Positions 7,657 to 10,669 of a DNA stretch of 10,669 nt are shown here, piece by piece. The first letter of the stretch is position 1; every line of letters starts with the position of its first letter. This stretch comes from Cyanobacteriota bacterium (GTDB taxonomy: Bacteria; Cyanobacteriota; Cyanobacteriia; Phormidesmidales; Phormidesmidaceae): the NCBI GenBank assembly GCA_027619675.1, contig JAQCHG010000020.1, positions 1 through 10,669 on the forward strand, read 5' to 3'. The notes under the pieces were generated by a model. That model was given only the letters and a program-made list of their open reading frames with translations. It searched no databases and was not told the DNA's origin. A program made the translations under genes and the position numbers.

Positions 7657-7839
7657 CTAAGGGAGGGCTTCCCCCGATTCCACAATGGCTTGGGCCTCTG
7701 CACTCAGCAGGGTTAAAAGCTGAGCCTGCACATCGGCAGATTGATTGCCCCACAACATGCGGCAAAAACTCGCCTTGCCATCGGCACTGGCGCGATTCAG
7801 CACCCCCGCCAGTTTTTCATAGTTCACCGAGTCTGCCAT
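7657..7839 (-). CDS. Small 60-residue protein downstream of psb32, function unknown
   Basis: I do not recognise this family. The 60-residue product starts MADSVNYEKLAGVLNRASAD and looks soluble and mostly helical, with one Cys (SFCRMLWG) and an Ala/Leu/Gln-rich second half (VQAQLLTLLSAEAQAIVES). It has no signal peptide or membrane segment. CGGAGA lies about six bases before the ATG, a good ribosome binding site that supports translation. It begins 39 bases after the psb32 stop on the same strand, so it is probably co-transcribed with it. The composition fits a real gene rather than a shadow, because the other frames here offer nothing better. A short imperfect hairpin with a T-rich centre (7587-7600) lies downstream. 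Confidence 0.65.
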   Translation of the reverse strand: MADSVNYEKLAGVLNRASADGKASFCRMLWGNQSADVQAQLLTLLSAEAQAIVESGEALP

Positions 7840-7878
7840 GGGGGTCTCCGTTAGAGGGCCGGGGGGAGGCTGTGGCCC

Positions 7879-8589
7879 TTAGCCCCCCGTCGCTTGATAG
7901 ATGTAATAGGTGGCCATGGGAATCACGGTGGCCGCAATCAAAAAGCCCACCACGATGACCGTGGCATTGCCGCGATTTTCTTCCGTTTCTTCAGCGGTGG
8001 CGAAGGTGCCCTCAATTTCGTAGGAGGTGGTTTCGGCGGGGGGGCCGGGATCCGGTTCACCGGAGAGGACAGCCACTAGGCGATCGCTGCCGTCCAAAAA
8101 GGCCTGGTTGTATTTGCTGGCGGTGCGTAGAGGGATGCCCATGGTGTCTTCCGCTACGCTGGTGGCGATGTCCTCAGTCAGGGTGGCCGCCGCCGCTTCG
8201 CCCCGGACGATGGCGACCCCGTTGGTGACATCATCCAACACCACTAGCACCTGGTTGGCCTGGGCTTCTGGGGTGGGAAACCATTGCTCAAACAGCGCCG
8301 ATGCAAAGGATTCAGGCGTTTCCCCATAGTCGAGGCGATGGATGGTGACGAGGCGCACCTCTGTGCCCGTGTCGGCGGCCAGTTGCTTAAATTCATTGCC
8401 CAGCTTGCCTTCATTGAGACGGCTGAGAACGTTGGCATCATCAATGATCCAGGTATCTGCGCCGGGGGACACCAGGGGCATTTGGTACACCCCCGTGGCC
8501 TCGGCGGTGCCGGGAAACCAGAGCCCCAACAGAAGGACCCCGATGACCCCCAACCAGCCTAGGGCTCGACTTTGGAAGAAATTACGCAT
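7879..8589 (-). CDS. psb32: Psb32-type TPM-domain photosystem II protection protein
   Basis: This 236-residue protein has the layout of cyanobacterial Psb32. A signal peptide has its hydrophobic core at about 10-25 and an AEA cleavage motif at 29-31. A TPM domain (about 45-190) includes WIIDDANVLSRLNEGKL, VRLVTIHRLDYGETPESFA, FEQWFPTPEAQANQVLVVLD and KYNQAFLDGSDRLVAVLSG, followed by PDPGPP. A linker of low complexity leads to a C-terminal membrane segment at about 210-229. The mature domain should therefore sit on the lumenal or periplasmic side, anchored at its C-terminus. Known Psb32 helps protect photosystem II from photodamage and speeds its repair; the related plant protein is TLP18.3. 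TPM domains are reported as phosphatase-like, but activity here is not shown by sequence. A promoter candidate lies just upstream, and the 60-residue gene follows in the same direction. Confidence 0.85.
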   Translation of the reverse strand: MRNFFQSRALGWLGVIGVLLLGLWFPGTAEATGVYQMPLVSPGADTWIIDDANVLSRLNEGKLGNEFKQLAADTGTEVRLVTIHRLDYGETPESFASALFEQWFPTPEAQANQVLVVLDDVTNGVAIVRGEAAAATLTEDIATSVAEDTMGIPLRTASKYNQAFLDGSDRLVAVLSGEPDPGPPAETTSYEIEGTFATAEETEENRGNATVIVVGFLIAATVIPMATYYIYQATGG

Positions 8590-8642
8590 GGCTCAACGTT
8601 CTCTCAACGGGCTCGACGGTGGGCACGATCCTGCCTTTCTCA

Positions 8643-8671
8643 ACTATACGGGACCACTCGCTAGGGACCAA
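8643..8671 (-). promoter_or_regulatory. Candidate promoter of psb32
   Basis: Read on the - strand, TTGGTC (8666-8671) is followed by a 17-base spacer and TATAGT (8643-8648, 5/6 match to TATAAT). The -35 box is weak (3/6). The predicted leader is about 45 bases to the ATG at 8589. The Shine-Dalgarno signal before that ATG is weak (GTTGAGCC). Confidence 0.4.
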
Positions 8672-8843
8672 ACCAGGGGCCAAGTGCCCGACGGCGTCAA
8701 GTTACGAACCGCTGCCGGGGGTGGGGGATCAGAAGGACGAGGGGGCCGGGGCTGTCGTCAATGGCTGTCGGAATCCTAGCTGCAAACCTGATCCCAGCCA
8801 GCCCCATATTCAGCTACTCCAGGCATTGATTGGGGTGAGCAAA

Positions 8844-9380
8844 TCACCAGTATGTGGGATTCCTTAAGGCCTCAACACATGCACATTGACCAGACAATGG
8901 CTGAATAGAATCATCCGATAGAGATTGACCTAGCCAACCATCGGGTTGGGATAGGGGGAAGGGGGCTCTGATGGTTTCGTGGGAAATGCTGTGGAAACCC
9001 ACCCGATGGTAAAACCCTGGATCGCCATAGGTCAGCACAACCTTCACGCCTCTATTTTTGAGTTCAGCGAGGCCGTAATTAATCAGAGCTTGCCCGATAC
9101 CTTGGCCTTGATGGTCGCTATGGACCGCCACAGGCGCGAGGATGAATGCTTCTATCAGGTGCTCAAACACGAGGCGACTAAAAAAGATTGAACCCAGTAT
9201 CTGATGATCATCTACAGCGATGAAGCAGTCCATGTCATGGTCATCGGTTTGCTCCAGCAGATCCCTTGCCAATTGGCTAACTAGAGCACCTTCAGCTTCC
9301 CCTTCAGACTTGGTAAATACAGATTTGAAAAGTGACACGATCGCCTGTGAGTCATTTGGAGTATGACGCCTAAAATCCAT
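8844..9380 (-). CDS. GNAT family N-acetyltransferase (YhbS-like)
   Basis: From the ATG at 9380 this is 178 residues, close to the usual length of YhbS-like GNAT proteins. It begins MDFRRHTPNDSQAIVSLFKS, the normal beta1-alpha1 start of the fold. The acetyl-CoA pyrophosphate loop is QGQGIG (residues 91-96) after VAVHSDH, and the late family motif YGDPGFYHRVGF is at 118-129. The frame stays open up to an ATG at 9500, adding 40 residues, but those show no domain character and that start sits inside a 21-base inverted repeat, so I prefer 9380. No clear ribosome binding site precedes either. The protein should transfer an acetyl group from acetyl-CoA to an amine; the substrate is unknown. The gene is visibly AT-richer than its neighbours (25 of 60 bases G or C at 9181-9240, against 35 of 60 at 7981-8040), which suggests acquisition by transfer. 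Confidence 0.85.
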   Translation of the reverse strand: MDFRRHTPNDSQAIVSLFKSVFTKSEGEAEGALVSQLARDLLEQTDDHDMDCFIAVDDHQILGSIFFSRLVFEHLIEAFILAPVAVHSDHQGQGIGQALINYGLAELKNRGVKVVLTYGDPGFYHRVGFHSISHETIRAPFPLSQPDGWLGQSLSDDSIQPLSGQCACVEALRNPTYW

Positions 9381-9433
9381 GGCAATACTGGTTTTTCTAT
9401 GAATATTTTGTCCAGTGTCGCACATTGCCCCGT

Positions 9434-9443
9434 GGTTTAAACC
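9434..9443. promoter_or_regulatory. Palindrome GGTTTAAACC upstream of the first acetyltransferase
   Basis: This is a perfect 10-base palindrome 53 bases upstream of the preferred start at 9380. It could be a small operator, but there is no second copy in the window and no identified regulator. It could equally be chance. Confidence 0.2.
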
Positions 9444-9490
9444 CCATCCAGATTCAGCACTGGAGTTTTGCATCCGATCCACCTTCACTG

Positions 9491-9668
9491 CCGGGAGCAT
9501 CCCACTTTCGATTAAATAGCCACGTGCAAGGCATGGTTAGGCTTGGTCACAGCTCAGCCTAAGCGAGTAGTTCAACATTCAGCCTGCTAAGGCATTCATC
9601 GTTTTGTCGTTTGTTCAAGTCTGAACGATCCCTCTGAAGGTGTTTTCTCGAAAGTGGGATGCTCCCGG
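9491..9668. mobile_element. 178-base element with perfect 21-base terminal inverted repeats (MITE-like)
   Basis: Bases 9491-9511 and 9648-9668 are exact reverse complements over 21 bases. Each end begins CCGGGAGCATCCC when read inwards, and both continue to CACTTTCGA. The 136 bases between encode nothing convincing but hold further small hairpins: TTAGGCT (9537-9543) with AGCCTAA (9556-9562), and GTTCA (9613-9617) with TGAAC (9622-9626). A short segment bounded by perfect inverted repeats and lacking a transposase fits a miniature inverted-repeat transposable element. I see no clear target-site duplication at 9490/9669, so the ends or mechanism are uncertain. The right end touches the stop codon (9669-9671) of the frameshifted acetyltransferase. 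Confidence 0.5.
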
Positions 9669-10248
9669 TTACACCAGGGATTTATAGAGCATGATGGCGT
9701 CCACATAGGTGCCGTCGGGAAGGTGGGCCGCTTGGGGAATGCGGCCAATTTCTTGAAAGTTGAGGGCCTGCCAAATTTTGAGGGAGGGGATGTTGGTGGC
9801 AAACACCAGGTTGTACATGACGGCGCGGTAGCCCAGATCCCGCGCTAGGGAAACCATGGCTTCCCCCATCAGTCGCCCCAACCCTTTGCCCCGAGCGGCG
9901 GGGGCTACAATGAAGCCAGCGTTGCAAATGTGGCCACAGTGCCCAGGGAAATTCGGCTTGATGTAGAATGCACCGAGCACACTGGCTGAATCTTCCGTCG
10001 TAATGGTTGCCGCCGTTGTCTGCCGCTAAAGCTTTGGTTGCCCCCCACGATCGCACCACGTATGCCTTGCCCTTTAGCCAATAGTCGGCAAAGCCTGGGG
10101 GAGAGAGCGGGTCCTGTTGGGGATAGCTGGTCCCTTCTGCCACGATCGCGTTAAAGAGCGATCGCACCGTTTCTGTCTCCGTCGGTGCCATGAGGTCCAG
10201 CGCCACATCCAGACCAGAGTTGAGTTGATAGCGAATGGGCAGTTCCAT
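9669..10248 (-). pseudogene. GNAT family N-acetyltransferase, frameshifted
   Basis: Two overlapping frames together make one acetyltransferase. The N-terminal part, from ATG 10248, starts MELPIRYQLNSGLDVALDLM and runs through SLFNAIVAEGTSYPQQDP and YWLKGKAYVVRSWGATKALA. The C-terminal part lies in another frame, from about 10025 to the TAA at 9669-9671. It reads TTAATITTEDSASVLGAFY, then IKPNFPG, GFIVAPAARGKGLGRLMGEA (the acetyl-CoA loop) and NLVFATNIPSLKIWQALNF. A change equal to one extra base, or two lost, must lie between about 10025 and 9981. Staying in the first frame gives a compositionally wrong Arg/Pro/His-rich tail to base 9682. A perfect AGGAGG (10252-10257) precedes the ATG, spaced only three bases from it. 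The gene is probably inactive unless the shift is an error or programmed. The substrate is unknown. Confidence 0.75.
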
Positions 10249-10301
10249 AGCCCTCCTGGGGCAATCGTCCCTCTAAAGCAATGTCGAGCGAATAGTACTG
10301 C

Positions 10302-10669
10302 ATGGCGATCCTACACGGTAGCTGGTTAGCGGAAGAGCAACGTTTTTTTCTGTGGGGAGAAATTTGGCAGCGCCTCAATCCCGATGCCCTGGGGCTGGAT
10401 TTTGCGGTTTATGACCACCCCTTTGCCATGGCGATCGCCGATTTGGTAGAGGGCCTGCAAAAGGTTGGCGGCATCCCCAAACTGGCCCTGGTGGGCAAGG
10501 GTAAAGGGGGCAAAACCCGCAACCCCAAAGGCCACGAACGGGCCTGGGAACGGTGGCTGGCCCTGCCCACCACCCTGACGGCTACCGCCTGTCTACCCCA
10601 CCACTCCGCCACGGCGGCGAGTGAGCAGGCGGGGGCGGCCCCCTTGCTGTATCCCTGGCGGGTGACGGG
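10302..10669 (+). CDS. N-terminus of probable SNF2-type (DEAD/DEAH) helicase, partial
   Basis: The frame opens at ATG 10302 and runs without a stop past the window edge, giving 122 residues and an incomplete final codon. It begins MAILHGSWLAEEQRFFLWGE and continues IWQRLNP, then DHPFAMAIADLVEGLQ. This resembles the conserved N-terminal region of the large cyanobacterial SNF2-family helicases, which start with a similar ILHGSW...F.WGE pattern. The helicase motifs themselves (Walker A, DEAH) would lie downstream and cannot be seen, so the assignment rests on family memory of the N-terminus. A basic Gly/Lys stretch (VGKGKGGKTRNPKGHERAW) is present. The gene is divergent from the broken acetyltransferase, with 53 bases between starts and no clear ribosome binding site. 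Confidence 0.65.
   Translation, partial: MAILHGSWLAEEQRFFLWGEIWQRLNPDALGLDFAVYDHPFAMAIADLVEGLQKVGGIPKLALVGKGKGGKTRNPKGHERAWERWLALPTTLTATACLPHHSATAASEQAGAAPLLYPWRVT

Noticed and set aside
9381..9500. Upstream start at 9500 adding 40 residues to the first acetyltransferase
   Set aside because: The extra residues show no GNAT character, the start codon lies in the inverted repeat, and Met at 9380 gives the expected family length.
9531..9565. Integron attC-like site around GTTAGGC and GCCTAAG
   Set aside because: attC needs outer RYYYAAC ... GTTRRRY ends; here the order is reversed and one half is imperfect. No integrase or cassette array is visible.
9682..9980. First-frame tail of the second acetyltransferase
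   Set aside because: The Arg/Pro/His-rich translation contrasts with the clear GNAT motifs in the neighbouring frame over the same bases.
10041..10046. Run of six C (six G in the gene) as the site of the frameshift
   Set aside because: Shifting into the second frame here meets TAG at 10026-10028, so the effective shift must lie further downstream unless there are two lesions.
1..10669. CRISPR arrays, tRNA or rRNA genes
   Set aside because: I found no regularly spaced direct repeats with unique spacers and no recognisable cloverleaf or rRNA motif when reading both strands.

Overview
The window looks like GC-rich cyanobacterial chromosome. It has many HIP1 octamers (GCGATCGC, for example at 60-67, 558-565, 616-623, 1254-1261 and 2601-2608), a Psb32-type photosystem II protection gene, PAS/GAF histidine kinases of cyanobacterial style and a six-repeat SLH surface protein. 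I cannot name the genus from the sequence.

Left part (1-1424, + strand): the C-terminal end of a surface protein with six S-layer homology repeats in two triplets. The reading frame is open across the window edge but carries one in-frame TGA at 372-374, inside the first SLH repeat, and the SLH pattern continues in the same frame after it. Next is a 356-base gene-free stretch (1425-1780) with a long inverted repeat, a degenerate direct repeat and a tandem 11-mer. A plausible sigma-70 promoter stands just before the next gene.

Middle (1781-7506): two histidine kinases meet tail to tail. The first (+) has 1362 residues and no membrane segment: CBS pair, six PAS domains, one GAF, HisKA and HATPase. 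The second (-) has 492 residues with one PAS and a very similar kinase core. Neither has a receiver domain, and no response regulator is nearby, so both are orphan sensors here.

Right-middle (7657-8589, - strand): psb32, with signal peptide, TPM domain and C-terminal membrane anchor, is followed 39 bases later by an unrecognised 60-residue protein. This is a probable two-gene operon with a visible promoter.

Right part (8844-10301): an AT-richer island with two GNAT acetyltransferase genes on the - strand. The first looks intact. The second is split by a frameshift. Between them lies a 178-base segment bounded by perfect 21-base inverted repeats, which looks like a small non-autonomous mobile element. 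At the right edge (10302 onward, + strand) begins a gene whose N-terminus resembles cyanobacterial SNF2-type helicases; it runs off the window.

I found no complete new multi-gene system. The best leads are the inverted-repeat element beside the broken acetyltransferase, the in-frame stop in the SLH gene, the tandem PAS array, and the small gene next to psb32.
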